A stretch of 45,291 bases of DNA from JACMMS01 sp043758775 (GTDB lineage Bacteria > Pseudomonadota > Gammaproteobacteria > Burkholderiales > Methylophilaceae): NCBI GenBank assembly GCA_043758775.1, contig JAYVMU010000036.1, forward strand, positions 1 through 45,291, read 5' to 3'. Shown one piece after another: positions 25,071 through 33,739 of this stretch. A program made the position numbers and the translations under genes. The notes below the pieces were generated by a model that worked only from the letters and a program-made list of their open reading frames with translations, was not told where the DNA came from and ran no database searches. Position 1 is the stretch's first letter. Each line of letters begins with the position of its first letter.

Positions 25071-25924
25071 AAAACTCTCTCTCCAATTTATTAATGTTGG
25101 CATTATTGGTTTTTTTAGCCGAACCTGCACAGGCTTCGGTTAGTTGTAGTGTTACTAGTGCGAATATTACTTCTGGGTATATGACGACCTCAGGTAACAC
25201 GTTTACACAAGAGAGCTTTACTGTTAATTGTAACCGCTCCACTTTTCTTGATGGTAACGTTACTTATTCAGTACAGGTAGACAATGGCTTATATGCAAGT
25301 GGAGGATCTAATCAAGCTAGCAATGGCTCTAATAAGATTAATTACGACTTTTATACAACTAGTGCATGTAGTACCCAATGGCAGGGAGTAACTAATCAGG
25401 CTGTTACATTTTCAGGCCGAGGAACTAGTGCTAGTGCTACTGGGACTTTCTGGGCGTGTGTACCAGGTAATCAGATCCCATCTCCAGCAGCAGGCAATTA
25501 CTTAGATAGTGTCAGTATGACATTAACGTATATTAATAAACCCGTGCATGGTGGAACTAATACAAGTATAGCTCCGGCTGTGATTGTACCTGTATCTGTA
25601 ACTGTGCCACCAATCTGTAGTATAACGAATGCCCCGGGTAACGTTGTATTTGGATATACTGCTTTTAGCGCGACTGTGGTCTCCGCAAGTACTACATTTG
25701 GCTTAACTTGTAGCAACACTCTAGGGTATAGCATGAGTGTTAGCCCTGCTACTGGCGTTGCTGCTGGAATTAATTACACTCTCTCGCTATCCCCTAGTAT
25801 TAAGAGTACGGGGCTATTACAAACTTATACTATCACGGGTAGTGCGCCAGCAGGTCAGGCAGGCACCTGCACGACGGGCACTTGTTCTGCATCACAGTTA
25901 ACAACGCTTACGATTACTTATTGA
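25067..25924 (+). CDS. Csu-type pilus tip adhesin (two SCPU-like domains)
   Basis: A 285-residue secreted protein likely to cap the pilus and contact surfaces, like CsuE of Acinetobacter. The signal peptide is 1-23 (LVFLAEPAQAS). The N-terminal domain (about 25-160) has paired Cys (SCSVTSANITSGYM, VNCNRS, SACSTQWQG, WACVPGN). The C-terminal SCPU domain (about 180-285) has CSITNAPGNVVFGYTAFSA, LTCSNTLGYSM and SAPAGQAG, and ends LTTLTITY, the donor-strand-accepting end. Ser, Thr, Gly and Asn dominate. It overlaps the usher gene by 4 nt. A 44-nt hairpin 4 nt after its stop ends the operon. Confidence 0.85.
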   Translation: MKNSLSNLLMLALLVFLAEPAQASVSCSVTSANITSGYMTTSGNTFTQESFTVNCNRSTFLDGNVTYSVQVDNGLYASGGSNQASNGSNKINYDFYTTSACSTQWQGVTNQAVTFSGRGTSASATGTFWACVPGNQIPSPAAGNYLDSVSMTLTYINKPVHGGTNTSIAPAVIVPVSVTVPPICSITNAPGNVVFGYTAFSATVVSASTTFGLTCSNTLGYSMSVSPATGVAAGINYTLSLSPSIKSTGLLQTYTITGSAPAGQAGTCTTGTCSASQLTTLTITY

Positions 25925-25928
25925 TATT

Positions 25929-25972
25929 AAGATAATAAAAAAGGAGGCTAAGGCCTCCTTTTTTATTATCTT
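25929..25972. terminator. Bidirectional terminator, 20-bp perfect stem
   Basis: 25929-25948 is exactly complementary to 25953-25972 around a TAAG loop. The core is GGAGGC/GCCTCC flanked by A-runs and T-runs, so it can stop transcription from the pilus operon (plus) and from fdxA (minus). Confidence 0.95.
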
Positions 25973-25996
25973 AATTACATATTGTTAAGTTTTATT

Positions 25997-26320
25997 CTAC
26001 TCAACTAATAGCTCACGTTTACCTGGCACACCGTTCATAATTTCAGCATCTTCAAGTGCTGGTTTTCTACTAGTAATTGTAGGCCATAGTTCAGCTAGGC
26101 GTGCGTTTAACGCGATAAATTCTTGTTGGTCGGCTGGCACATCATCTTCGGCAAAAATAGCCTCAGCAGGGCATTCTGCAACACACAGCGTGCAATCAAT
26201 ACATTCATCTGGGTTAATTGCTAAAAAATTTGGACCTTCTACAAAGCAATCTACAGGGCATACATCCACACAGTCAGTGAATTTGCATTGAATACAGTTT
26301 TCGGTAACGACATAAGTCAT
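25997..26320 (-). CDS. fdxA: FdxA-type 7Fe-8S ferredoxin
   Basis: A small electron carrier of 107 residues closely resembling Azotobacter ferredoxin I. It starts MTYVVTENCIQCKFTDC and shows the two cluster-binding groups: C-x2-C-x4-C ... CPVDC and CIDCTLCVAECP. Together these bind one [3Fe-4S] and one [4Fe-4S] cluster. The C-terminal ~50 residues (PADQQEFIALNARLAELWP) are also conserved in this subfamily. It lies 76 nt downstream of cysN on the same strand, so it may be the last gene of the cys operon. It could feed electrons to the sulfite reductase, which has no CysJ here; that link is inference. Confidence 0.95.
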   Translation of the reverse strand: MTYVVTENCIQCKFTDCVDVCPVDCFVEGPNFLAINPDECIDCTLCVAECPAEAIFAEDDVPADQQEFIALNARLAELWPTITSRKPALEDAEIMNGVPGKRELLVE

Positions 26321-26396
26321 GGTTTATTTCCTTTTAAATCTTTTACGTATTAAATAATTATAAATCTTAATGAACTGTAAAACTCTACCAATATCG

Positions 26397-27692
26397 TTAT
26401 ACGATCATGCCTGCACCAACAGTGTTATTGGTTGATTCGTCGATGATGATAAAAGCACCAGTAGCACGGTTAGTGGTATAGCTATCTACCATTAGCGGCT
26501 GTGCCAGTTTGAATGTCACGCGTGCGATATCGTTCATGCTTAAACCTTGTGTAGGTAGCTCTTCTAAGGAATTGATATCAATCTTATAAGCAATTTCGCC
26601 CACTTTAGCTTTAGATTCGCGTGTCGTGTGCCGAATTACGTAGGTACGCGCAGATGACAAAGGTGTTTCAGAAAGCCAGCAAACAAACGCGGTGATTTGT
26701 TTAACAGGTTCTATAGGCTGATTAGATTTGATGATCATGTCGCCGCGTGAGGTGTCGATTTCATCTTCAAGCAATAAGGTCACAGATTGCTCGGTAATCG
26801 CAGATTTCAACTGGTCATCACCAATTTGAATGGCTTTAACCTTAGACTGGTAGCCATTAGGCAACACAGTGACTGCATCGCCAACAGCAATTTCACCACT
26901 TTCAATCTTGCCCATAAAACCACGGAAATCATGTAATTCTGGATTATCCGAAGCATGCGGGCGACAGACAAATTGTACCGGGAAGCGGAATGGTTCATCG
27001 GCTTCTGTATGTGCTGCGGGTGTATCTTCCAATATTTCCAGCATAGTAGGCCCAGTAAACCAAGACATTGCATCGCCACGATCAACTAACATATCGCCAG
27101 TGAGTGCAGACATTGGTACAAATTGAATATCATGACCGCTACGTTGCAGGCCAATTTCTGTCGCAAAAGCTAAATAGTCAGCCTTGATTTTTTCATAAAC
27201 AGCTTGGTCAAAGTCAACCAAATCCATTTTGTTAATTGCTACTACAATATGCGGAATACCGACCAAATGCGCCAAGTAGCTATGGCGTCTAGTTTGAGTG
27301 AGCACACCTCTACGCGCATCAATCAAAATAATGGCAAGATTAGCTGTTGAAGCAGCAGTGACCATGTTCCGCGTATATTGCTCATGACCAGGGGCATCGG
27401 CAATGATGTATTTACGGGTGCCAGTACTAAAATAGCGGTAAGCCACGTCAATCGTAATGCCTTGCTCACGCTCAGCCTGTAAGCCATCGGTGAGTAAAGA
27501 TAAATCAACCACTTCCAAGCCGCGTTTATGCGAGATACGGGTGATTTGAGTCAGCGTGTCGGCAAGAATAGTTTTGGTATCAAATAATAGGCGGCCGATG
27601 AGCGTACTTTTGCCGTCATCTACGCTACCGCAGGTCATAAAACGTAATAGGCTATCGTTGTGTTTTTTCATATTGGTATTTAAAGCACTCAT
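26397..27692 (-). CDS. cysN: Sulfate adenylyltransferase subunit 1 (GTPase)
   Basis: The GTP-hydrolysing regulatory subunit that, with CysD, activates sulfate to adenylylsulfate (APS). It is a translation-factor-like GTPase with the P-loop GSVDDGKST (22-30), DAPGH (99-103) and NKMD (154-157), followed by two beta-barrel domains. At 431 residues it lacks a fused CysC kinase domain, so the product is APS only. That agrees with the APS-type reductase encoded upstream. Its start shares one base with the cysD stop region (27692), indicating tight coupling. Confidence 0.96.
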   Translation of the reverse strand: MSALNTNMKKHNDSLLRFMTCGSVDDGKSTLIGRLLFDTKTILADTLTQITRISHKRGLEVVDLSLLTDGLQAEREQGITIDVAYRYFSTGTRKYIIADAPGHEQYTRNMVTAASTANLAIILIDARRGVLTQTRRHSYLAHLVGIPHIVVAINKMDLVDFDQAVYEKIKADYLAFATEIGLQRSGHDIQFVPMSALTGDMLVDRGDAMSWFTGPTMLEILEDTPAAHTEADEPFRFPVQFVCRPHASDNPELHDFRGFMGKIESGEIAVGDAVTVLPNGYQSKVKAIQIGDDQLKSAITEQSVTLLLEDEIDTSRGDMIIKSNQPIEPVKQITAFVCWLSETPLSSARTYVIRHTTRESKAKVGEIAYKIDINSLEELPTQGLSMNDIARVTFKLAQPLMVDSYTTNRATGAFIIIDESTNNTVGAGMIV

Positions 27693-28624
27693 TAGAAGTA
27701 GCCTTCTTTTTTACGTTGTTCCATAGAGGCATCTGATGTTTGGTCGTCTAAGCGGGTTGCACCGCGCTCAGTAATCGTCGTCGTTGCGGTTTCAAGTACA
27801 ATTTTTGCTGTGGTGTCAGCATCACTAAGCACAGGGGCTGTGCAAGTAATATCCCCCACTGTTCTAAAGCGTACTTGCATATTCAGCACTTCTTCACCAG
27901 ATTTTGGTTGATTAATCACTGCGCCGCCAGCAAGCGGTACATTCACAGGAAAAATCGCGCCGTTACGCATGACGACATCACGTTGATGCGCAAAATAGAT
28001 GCTTGGAAGAGCCAAATTTTCGCGCTCGATATATTGCCAAACGTCCATTTCTGTCCAATTTGAGATTGGGAAAGCACGGATATTCTCACCTTTGTGTGAA
28101 CGTGCGTTGTATAAATTCCACAGTTCAGGGCGTTGGTTTTTTGGATCCCATTGGCCAAATTCATCACGGAAGCTCATGATACGTTCTTTAGCACGGGCTT
28201 TTTCTTCATCGCGACGAGCACCACCAATGCAACAGTTAAAGCTGAACTCTTCAATCGATTCAAGCAAGGTAACGGATTGATGCTTATTACGTGATTCATC
28301 TTCTGATTTCAATACGACAGTGCCGCGTTTTATTGAATCCTCCACTGATCGGACAATTAAGCGTTCACCTAACTCTGCTGCACGTTGGTCACGAAAAGCA
28401 ATGACCTCTTGATAGTTATGCCCAGTATCAATATGCATTAGTGGAAAGGGAAAGCGACCGGGGCGGAAGGCCTTCTCTGCTAAACGCAGAATACAAAGTG
28501 AATCTTTTCCGCCTGAAAATAACAATACAGGATTGCTACATTGGCCTGCCACTTCGCGCAAAATATGAATCGCTTCAGATTCCAACCAGTCTAAATGGGT
28601 AAGTGTTTGTTTAGTTTGTGACAT
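27692..28624 (-). CDS. cysD: Sulfate adenylyltransferase subunit 2
   Basis: Catalytic subunit of ATP sulfurylase: ATP plus sulfate gives APS and pyrophosphate. It belongs to the PAPS-reductase/N-type ATP pyrophosphatase family, with the PP-loop SGGKDS at 37-42 (LLFSGGKDSLCIL). HIDTGHNYQEVIAFRD, CCIGGARRDEEKARAKER and RFRTVGDITCTAPV are conserved in CysD. Its length of 310 residues is normal. It lies 41 nt downstream of cysH and overlaps cysN by one base. Confidence 0.97.
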   Translation of the reverse strand: MSQTKQTLTHLDWLESEAIHILREVAGQCSNPVLLFSGGKDSLCILRLAEKAFRPGRFPFPLMHIDTGHNYQEVIAFRDQRAAELGERLIVRSVEDSIKRGTVVLKSEDESRNKHQSVTLLESIEEFSFNCCIGGARRDEEKARAKERIMSFRDEFGQWDPKNQRPELWNLYNARSHKGENIRAFPISNWTEMDVWQYIERENLALPSIYFAHQRDVVMRNGAIFPVNVPLAGGAVINQPKSGEEVLNMQVRFRTVGDITCTAPVLSDADTTAKIVLETATTTITERGATRLDDQTSDASMEQRKKEGYF

Positions 28625-28665
28625 AGGTATCTTTGGTTAATGCTTTTATGTTGAATTTTAAGAAA

Positions 28666-29424
28666 TCATTTTTTGACATGTAGACCACATTCTTTATTGG
28701 TTGGATCTTCCCACCACCAGCGCCCAGCGCGCACATCTTCACCCATTGCAATTGGGCGTGTGCAAGGTGCGCAGCCTATGCTGGGGTAAAATTGGTCGTG
28801 CAATTTATTGTAAGGTACTTCAAATATGCGGATGTAAGCCCAGACTTCTTGCTCTGTCCAATCGCTTAAAGGATTGAATTTTTCTAACTTATTGCCAGCA
28901 TCAAACTCCCTAAATGGCAAATCAGTTCGAGTGGTCGACTGTTCGGCACGCATGCCGGTAATCCAGGCTTGCTGACCTTTTAATGCACGTTGTAATGGCT
29001 CAACTTTACGCATATGGCAGCATGATTTACGTAATGCTATGCTTTCGTAAAATGCATTAATACCATGAGATTTAACATAAAACTCAACGGTTTGCGCTTG
29101 TGGAAAATAGATGTTTAACTTGGTGTTATAACGTTTTTCAGTTTCTGCGATTAAATCGTAGGTTTCAACTGGTAAGCGACCTGTATCTAACGAAAAAATG
29201 GTAATCGCTAGTTTCTCATGCAAAATAATATCAGTAAGCACCATATCTTCTGCGCCCATGCTGTTAGCAAAGGTAATGGCTGGTAGCTCAATTACAGCAG
29301 CAGATAATCGCGCTAAAACCTGCTCACGTTTAAGTGCCACAGCTGCACGCAAAGCATCCGTTAGCACAGGATTAGCCGCTGGATTAGCAACAGTGGGGCG
29401 TAGCATGCTGACTTCGCCACTCAT
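28666..29424 (-). CDS. cysH: Assimilatory APS reductase (CysH family, iron-sulfur type)
   Basis: Reduces adenylylsulfate to sulfite and AMP using thioredoxin. In 252 residues it carries the two Cys pairs that ligate a [4Fe-4S] cluster, Cys135-Cys136 (RKSCCHMRKVEPL) and Cys218-x2-Cys221 (GCAPCTRPI). These mark APS-using enzymes and are absent from E. coli PAPS reductase. The redox-active Cys246 is in KECGLH at the C-terminus. The ATP-pyrophosphatase-like loop is ITFANSMGAED. The absence of an APS kinase gene in the cluster fits this specificity. One base separates it from the upstream DUF934 gene. Confidence 0.94.
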   Translation of the reverse strand: MSGEVSMLRPTVANPAANPVLTDALRAAVALKREQVLARLSAAVIELPAITFANSMGAEDMVLTDIILHEKLAITIFSLDTGRLPVETYDLIAETEKRYNTKLNIYFPQAQTVEFYVKSHGINAFYESIALRKSCCHMRKVEPLQRALKGQQAWITGMRAEQSTTRTDLPFREFDAGNKLEKFNPLSDWTEQEVWAYIRIFEVPYNKLHDQFYPSIGCAPCTRPIAMGEDVRAGRWWWEDPTNKECGLHVKK

Positions 29425-29425
29425 C

Positions 29426-30046
29426 TTAGTTCACTACTCGGTTATAGCGTTGAAAGGCTGGACGCGTCTCATCTACAGCGCCTTGGTAAGGCTTTGTAAA
29501 GTCTTGCAAGCCAGCAATGGCATCTTTTGCATCACGATCAGCCCGAATTAAATAGCTGGTAAAGCCAGAACGTTTTAAGAAAAACAATTGATCGCGCAAT
29601 ACATCACCAAAGGCACGTAACTCGTTTTTATAGCCATAGCGTGTACGCAAGAGCGTCCCTAGTGAGAAAATACGTCCATCAGGAAAGCGCTCTACATGCA
29701 CAGCGATGATAGGCAGAGCATTTAAATCGGCTTGCGCTTCAATGAGATGCTCGAGCACTTCGTGTGTATCAATCCACACGCCAACTTCGCCTTGGTTGAT
29801 GCGCGCCTGTAACTCGACCTTGCGCGCTATAAATACAGTCAGTGGCACAATAATTTGCCCCATTGCTGGTATGACTGTGCCAGTAACTTGTGCTTCTACC
29901 ACAGTATTTTCACCGGTTAGTTTAAATAAAACCACTTTGCCTGCTTGCTTACGTTCCTCTACTTTTGCTACTGGAAGTTTGACGCAATTCCATGCATCTT
30001 CAGCGATAGTAGCGATGCCATTATTAACTTGAATTAAATTACTCAT
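29426..30046 (-). CDS. DUF934 protein, sulfite-reduction accessory of unknown function
   Basis: A 206-residue soluble protein recognisable as DUF934 by the C-terminal block RFPDGRIFSLGTLLRTRYGYKNELRAFGDVLRDQL and FFLKRSGFTSYLIR. The family is usually encoded beside cysI/cysH in beta- and gammaproteobacteria, but its role is not established. No signal peptide, membrane segment or Cys cluster is visible. It overlaps the cysI end by 4 nt (ATGA) and precedes cysH by one base, so its synthesis is coupled to both. A part in sulfite reduction, such as assisting CysI, is a guess from context. Confidence 0.88.
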   Translation of the reverse strand: MSNLIQVNNGIATIAEDAWNCVKLPVAKVEERKQAGKVVLFKLTGENTVVEAQVTGTVIPAMGQIIVPLTVFIARKVELQARINQGEVGVWIDTHEVLEHLIEAQADLNALPIIAVHVERFPDGRIFSLGTLLRTRYGYKNELRAFGDVLRDQLFFLKRSGFTSYLIRADRDAKDAIAGLQDFTKPYQGAVDETRPAFQRYNRVVN

Positions 30047-31725
30047 GCTGCAGCCTCACTGTTAACACTTTCTACTTTGGCATAAACATGCGCTTTAAAC
30101 GGCGCTACACCTAAACGACGAACAGTGTCGATAAAGCGTTCCTCCGGCGTGCGTTCTTGCACATAAACATCGATTAGTTTTTGCACGACAACCGGCATTT
30201 CATCGGCAGAGAATGATGGGCCAATCACAGAGCCGAGACTGGCATCATTGCCTTGCTTGCCACCAATGGATACTTGGTACCATTCGGAGCCATCTTTATC
30301 CACACCTAATATACCGATGTGGCCTACATGGTGATGCCCGCAAGCGTTCATGCAGCCAGAAATGTTAAGTTCAATCTCACCAATGTCATGTAGATAATCA
30401 AGATTATCAAATTGCATTTGAATCGCTTCTGCAATTGGAATGCTCTTGGCATTGGCTAATGAGCAAAAATCGCCGCCTGGGCAGCAGATAATATCGGTTA
30501 ACAGACCGATATTCGGTGTTGCCAAACCTGCGGCACGTGCTTGTTCCCATACAGTAAATAAATCACTGAGTTTTACATCCGCTAAAATGACGTTCTGCTC
30601 ATGTGATACACGTACTTCGCCAAAGCTGTAAGCATCTGCTAGATTTGCTACAAGATGTAGCTGTTCGGTAGTGATATCGCCTGGCGCTTTACCATGAGGT
30701 TTCAGTGAAAGCGTTATTGCACGATAGCCATTTTTTTTATGAGGATGCACGCAACGTTTTATCCATGAGGCAAATGCCGGGTTACTGGCAACCGCCGTAT
30801 CAAAGCTCGCATCATGCGCAGGCAAATCAGCGTAAGGCATATTGTCAAAATATTGACTAACACGTTTTAATTCAGCCTCAGTAATGGTGTTTGGGGTATC
30901 TTTTAAATACACCCATTCTGCCTCAACCTGACGTTTAAACTCTTCAATACCTAATGCTTTTACCAAGATTTTAATACGTGCTTTAAAAGCGTTGTCACGA
31001 CGGCCATGCATGTTGTATACACGAACTATTGCTTGGCAATAGGTGAGGGCATGCTGCCATTCTAAATGCTCACGGATTACACAGCCTAAAATGGGGGTGC
31101 GTCCCAAACCACCGCCTACCCATACCTTGATCGCCATTTTGTTTTCAGTGTCTTTATAAAACTCCATGCCGATGTCATGTATTTGCACAACAGAGCGGTC
31201 TTGCTCTGTGCCAGAAACTGCAATTTTGAATTTACGTGGTAGTAAAGCGAATTCTGGATGAAAAGTACTCCATTGGCGAATAATTTCTGCCATCGCACGC
31301 GGATCAATAACCTCGTCTGGAGCAATGCCAGCAAACTGGTCGGTAGTGGTATTGCGGATACAGTTGCCAGAGGTTTGAATTGAGTGCATTTCAACCGTAG
31401 CAAGCTCGGCTAAGATATTGGGCACTTCTTCTAATTTTGGCCAATTGAGTTGCATGTTATGGCGCGTAGTAAAGTGGCCATAACCTTTATCGTACTTAGC
31501 AGTAATATCTGCTAGTTTATGCAGTTGCTTTGATGACAACATACCGTAGGGAACGGCGATACGCAGCATAGGTGCGTGGCGCTGGATGTAAAGCCCATTT
31601 TGCAAACGCAATGGGCGGAACTCTTCATCGGTAAGTTCGCCCGCTAAAAAGCGACGTGTTTGATCACGATATTGCGCAACGCGCTCATTAACAATCTGTT
31701 GATCTATCTCATCGTATTTATACAT
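30043..31725 (-). CDS. cysI: Sulfite reductase, siroheme/iron-sulfur subunit (CysI type)
   Basis: Six-electron reduction of sulfite to sulfide. It has the nitrite/sulfite reductase fold, duplicated. The siroheme-bridged [4Fe-4S] ligands are in CCPGGDFCSLANA (C-x5-C) and SGCMNACGHHHVG (C-x3-C). GYGHFTTRHNMQLNW and TSGNCIRNTTTDQFAG are substrate- and siroheme-binding segments. ATG 31725 is chosen (560 residues) because GAGAGAG lies ~7 nt upstream; the open frame continues upstream to 31773 without support. First gene of cysI-DUF934-cysH-cysD-cysN. No cysJ is present, so the electron donor is not a linked flavoprotein; ferredoxin is a likely alternative. Confidence 0.94.
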   Translation of the reverse strand: MYKYDEIDQQIVNERVAQYRDQTRRFLAGELTDEEFRPLRLQNGLYIQRHAPMLRIAVPYGMLSSKQLHKLADITAKYDKGYGHFTTRHNMQLNWPKLEEVPNILAELATVEMHSIQTSGNCIRNTTTDQFAGIAPDEVIDPRAMAEIIRQWSTFHPEFALLPRKFKIAVSGTEQDRSVVQIHDIGMEFYKDTENKMAIKVWVGGGLGRTPILGCVIREHLEWQHALTYCQAIVRVYNMHGRRDNAFKARIKILVKALGIEEFKRQVEAEWVYLKDTPNTITEAELKRVSQYFDNMPYADLPAHDASFDTAVASNPAFASWIKRCVHPHKKNGYRAITLSLKPHGKAPGDITTEQLHLVANLADAYSFGEVRVSHEQNVILADVKLSDLFTVWEQARAAGLATPNIGLLTDIICCPGGDFCSLANAKSIPIAEAIQMQFDNLDYLHDIGEIELNISGCMNACGHHHVGHIGILGVDKDGSEWYQVSIGGKQGNDASLGSVIGPSFSADEMPVVVQKLIDVYVQERTPEERFIDTVRRLGVAPFKAHVYAKVESVNSEAAA

Positions 31726-31804
31726 ATTAATACTCTCTCTTGTGTGCCTCAACTTGCAATAATAGTTACACACACTTAAATTCTACTCAACTCGCTATTT
31801 TAAT

Positions 31805-31838
31805 TGAAAATGCACCTTTTTAACAGAAAAAGGGTGCA
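31805..31838 (-). terminator. Weak terminator-like hairpin after the TauE/SafE gene
   Basis: TGCACCTTTTT (31811-31821) pairs with AAAAGGGTGCA (31828-31838) around a 6-nt loop, with one G-U pair. On the minus strand it is followed by TTTTCA. It separates the permease gene from the cysI promoter region. Confidence 0.6.
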
Positions 31839-31871
31839 CAGAAGTTGCTATATCAATTTCTAATAGACCTT

Positions 31872-32642
31872 CTAATGCGATACTAGTTTTATCCCGACAT
31901 ATATCAGGATAAGCGCCAATGCAAAGCGCACCCAATGCTCCGCTATTTTTGCGCTTAAATGGCTACCCAAGTAAATCCCTGGGATGGAGCCAATTAACAA
32001 CGTGCCGAGCAGGCCATAATTAATCGTACCTAAAGTAGCATGGCCTAAGCCAGCAATTAAAGTGAGCGGCACGGCGTGCACAATATCGCTACCAATTATC
32101 GTAGTGATCTTTTTATGTGGGTACAAAATGATAAGCACCGTTACGCCTAATGCCCCTGCACCCACTGATGTCAGTGTGACTAATGTACCTAGTGTTAAGC
32201 CTAGAGCAACCGTTAAGGGTGCAATAAAGCGCACTGGAATAAAGTGCCCATGCCGAACAAATAGTAATAATTTATTACGCAGCAGTACTGCAAATGACGT
32301 GATAATCAGTGCTACGCCCAGCCAAAATTTAATGATGGCGATTGCGTCGTTTGATTCAATATTAATCGTACGTAAATACAAAACAGTGGCAATTGAGGCG
32401 GGTACGCTACCTAGCGCCAATAATTTAACGATTTGCCAATCAATATTACCTAGTTTTCCATGGGCAAAAATACCAACAGATTTAGTCATGGAAGCAAAAA
32501 GTAAATCTGTGCCAATAGCCACTGCTGGCTTAATATGGAAAAATAGCAGCAATATAGGCGTCATCAGTGAGCCGCCGCCAACACCTGTTAAACCAACTAA
32601 AAATCCGACTACAAAGCCTGCTATGATGTAACCATATTCCAT
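31872..32642 (-). CDS. TauE/SafE family membrane permease
   Basis: A 256-residue inner-membrane protein with 7-8 hydrophobic segments. The first contains GFVVGFLVGLTGVGGGSLMT, the glycine-rich signature of TauE/SafE transporters. SVGAGALGVTVLIILYPHK in the middle is the second copy of the repeat. IPGIYLGSHLSAKIAEHWVR near the end is also conserved. Family members export sulfite or sulfonate-derived anions, or import sulfate; direction and substrate are not readable here. ATG 32642 is the likely start, since the open frame upstream (to 32714) is hydrophilic and lacks a ribosome site. It is divergent from cysB and adjacent to the cys operon, which supports a sulfur-related role. Confidence 0.88.
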   Translation of the reverse strand: MEYGYIIAGFVVGFLVGLTGVGGGSLMTPILLLFFHIKPAVAIGTDLLFASMTKSVGIFAHGKLGNIDWQIVKLLALGSVPASIATVLYLRTINIESNDAIAIIKFWLGVALIITSFAVLLRNKLLLFVRHGHFIPVRFIAPLTVALGLTLGTLVTLTSVGAGALGVTVLIILYPHKKITTIIGSDIVHAVPLTLIAGLGHATLGTINYGLLGTLLIGSIPGIYLGSHLSAKIAEHWVRFALALILIYVGIKLVSH

Positions 32643-32711
32643 TTTGTTTTTATCTCTGTTTGTTGCGCACTTTGTTGAAGCTGGTAAGGACGCAGTACAA
32701 TTAATTGCTCG

Positions 32712-32736
32712 CACTATAACAGTAAAGCTTATAGTG
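32712..32736. promoter_or_regulatory. Palindrome CACTATAA-N9-TTATAGTG between tauE-like gene and cysB
   Basis: Perfect 8-bp arms (32712-32719 and 32729-32736) with a 9-nt spacer. The inner ATAA-N9-TTAT form and the overall T-N-A symmetry are typical of LysR-type binding sites. It sits 68 nt before the cysB start and 70 nt before the permease start, so it could serve both genes. CysB itself is the obvious candidate ligand (inference). Confidence 0.6.
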
Positions 32737-32803
32737 TTTTAATAATATGTTATTCTAATATTTTAATTTTAGTTATATAGAATTTCATTCCATAGAGAAC
32801 TAA

Positions 32804-33730
32804 ATGAAGATTCATCAACTCCGCTACGTACATGAAGTCGCGCGCCAGGGTCTAAGTATTTCGGCAGCAGCAGATGCTTTATTTACTTCGCAGCCTGGTG
32901 TCAGTAAACAAATTCAGTTATTTGAAGAAGAACTAGGCCTGCAGATTTTTCAGCGCAATGGCAAGCGTCTGATTGGTGTAACTGAGCCTGGTGAGCAAGT
33001 ATTAGCGCTGGCAGGAAGGGTGATGCGTGAGATGGAGAACATTAAGCGTGTCGGTGAGGAGTTCAGCAATATTGATACAGGCACCTTAACGATTGCGACA
33101 ACACACACGCAGGCCCGCTATAGATTACCTGTAGCAGTCAAAGCATTTATGGAGAAATACCCACAGGTCAAGCTGAATATTCATCAAGGTAATCCTAGCC
33201 AAGTGACCGAACAAGTGGCCAATGGTGATGCTGATATTGGCATTGCCACGGAATCGATTAGTCTGAATCCACAAATCTTGTGCTTACCAGCTTACCAGTG
33301 GAACCGTTGTTTAGTGATGCCACATGACCATCCTTTACTCAAAGCTACACCACTTACGCTGGAAAAAATTGTTGAGTATCCACTAATTACCTATGATTTT
33401 GCCTTTACTGGAGGCACCTTGGTGACGCGTGTATTTAGTGACGCGGGAGTTACACCGAATGTGGTGCTCACCGCAATTGATGCTGATGTTATTAAAACCT
33501 ATGTGACCCTTGGTTTGGGCGTGGGTATGCTTGCTAACATGGCTTATGATAAAGAACGTGATGCTAATTTGAGCATGCTCGATGTGAGTCATTTATTTCC
33601 GCCCAGCACCACCTATATAGGTGTGCGTAAAGATGCCTATTTACGTGGCTATATGCTCGGGTTGATTGAGTTGCTAGCACCACAATTTAATCGCAAGGCA
33701 GTCAATGCGGCATTGAAGTCTAGCTTTTAA
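32804..33730 (+). CDS. cysB: CysB-like LysR-type regulator of sulfur assimilation
   Basis: A 308-residue transcription factor. The N-terminal winged helix-turn-helix is MKIHQLRYVHEVARQGLSIS followed by AAADALFTSQPGVSKQIQLF (recognition helix around SQPGVSKQ). FQRNGKRLIGVTEPGEQVL links to the effector domain, where GTLTIATTHTQARYRLP and NGDADIGIATESI are characteristic of CysB and Cbl. It senses O-acetyl/N-acetylserine or sulfate in relatives and activates cys genes under sulfur limitation. Its location beside the cys operon supports this. The intergenic region with the permease holds a 25-bp palindrome that may be its own site. A lipoprotein gene follows after 9 nt. Confidence 0.93.
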   Translation: MKIHQLRYVHEVARQGLSISAAADALFTSQPGVSKQIQLFEEELGLQIFQRNGKRLIGVTEPGEQVLALAGRVMREMENIKRVGEEFSNIDTGTLTIATTHTQARYRLPVAVKAFMEKYPQVKLNIHQGNPSQVTEQVANGDADIGIATESISLNPQILCLPAYQWNRCLVMPHDHPLLKATPLTLEKIVEYPLITYDFAFTGGTLVTRVFSDAGVTPNVVLTAIDADVIKTYVTLGLGVGMLANMAYDKERDANLSMLDVSHLFPPSTTYIGVRKDAYLRGYMLGLIELLAPQFNRKAVNAALKSSF

Positions 33731-33739
33731 GGAGTGGTT

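Noticed and set aside
20868..25924. Pilus operon as a recently acquired island
   Set aside because: No integrase, tRNA, insertion sequence or flanking repeat is present, and composition by eye is similar to the surroundings.
32062..32631. Plus-strand open frame (189 codons) opposite the TauE/SafE gene
   Set aside because: A shadow of the membrane protein; no domain or start signal, and the minus-strand product is well supported.
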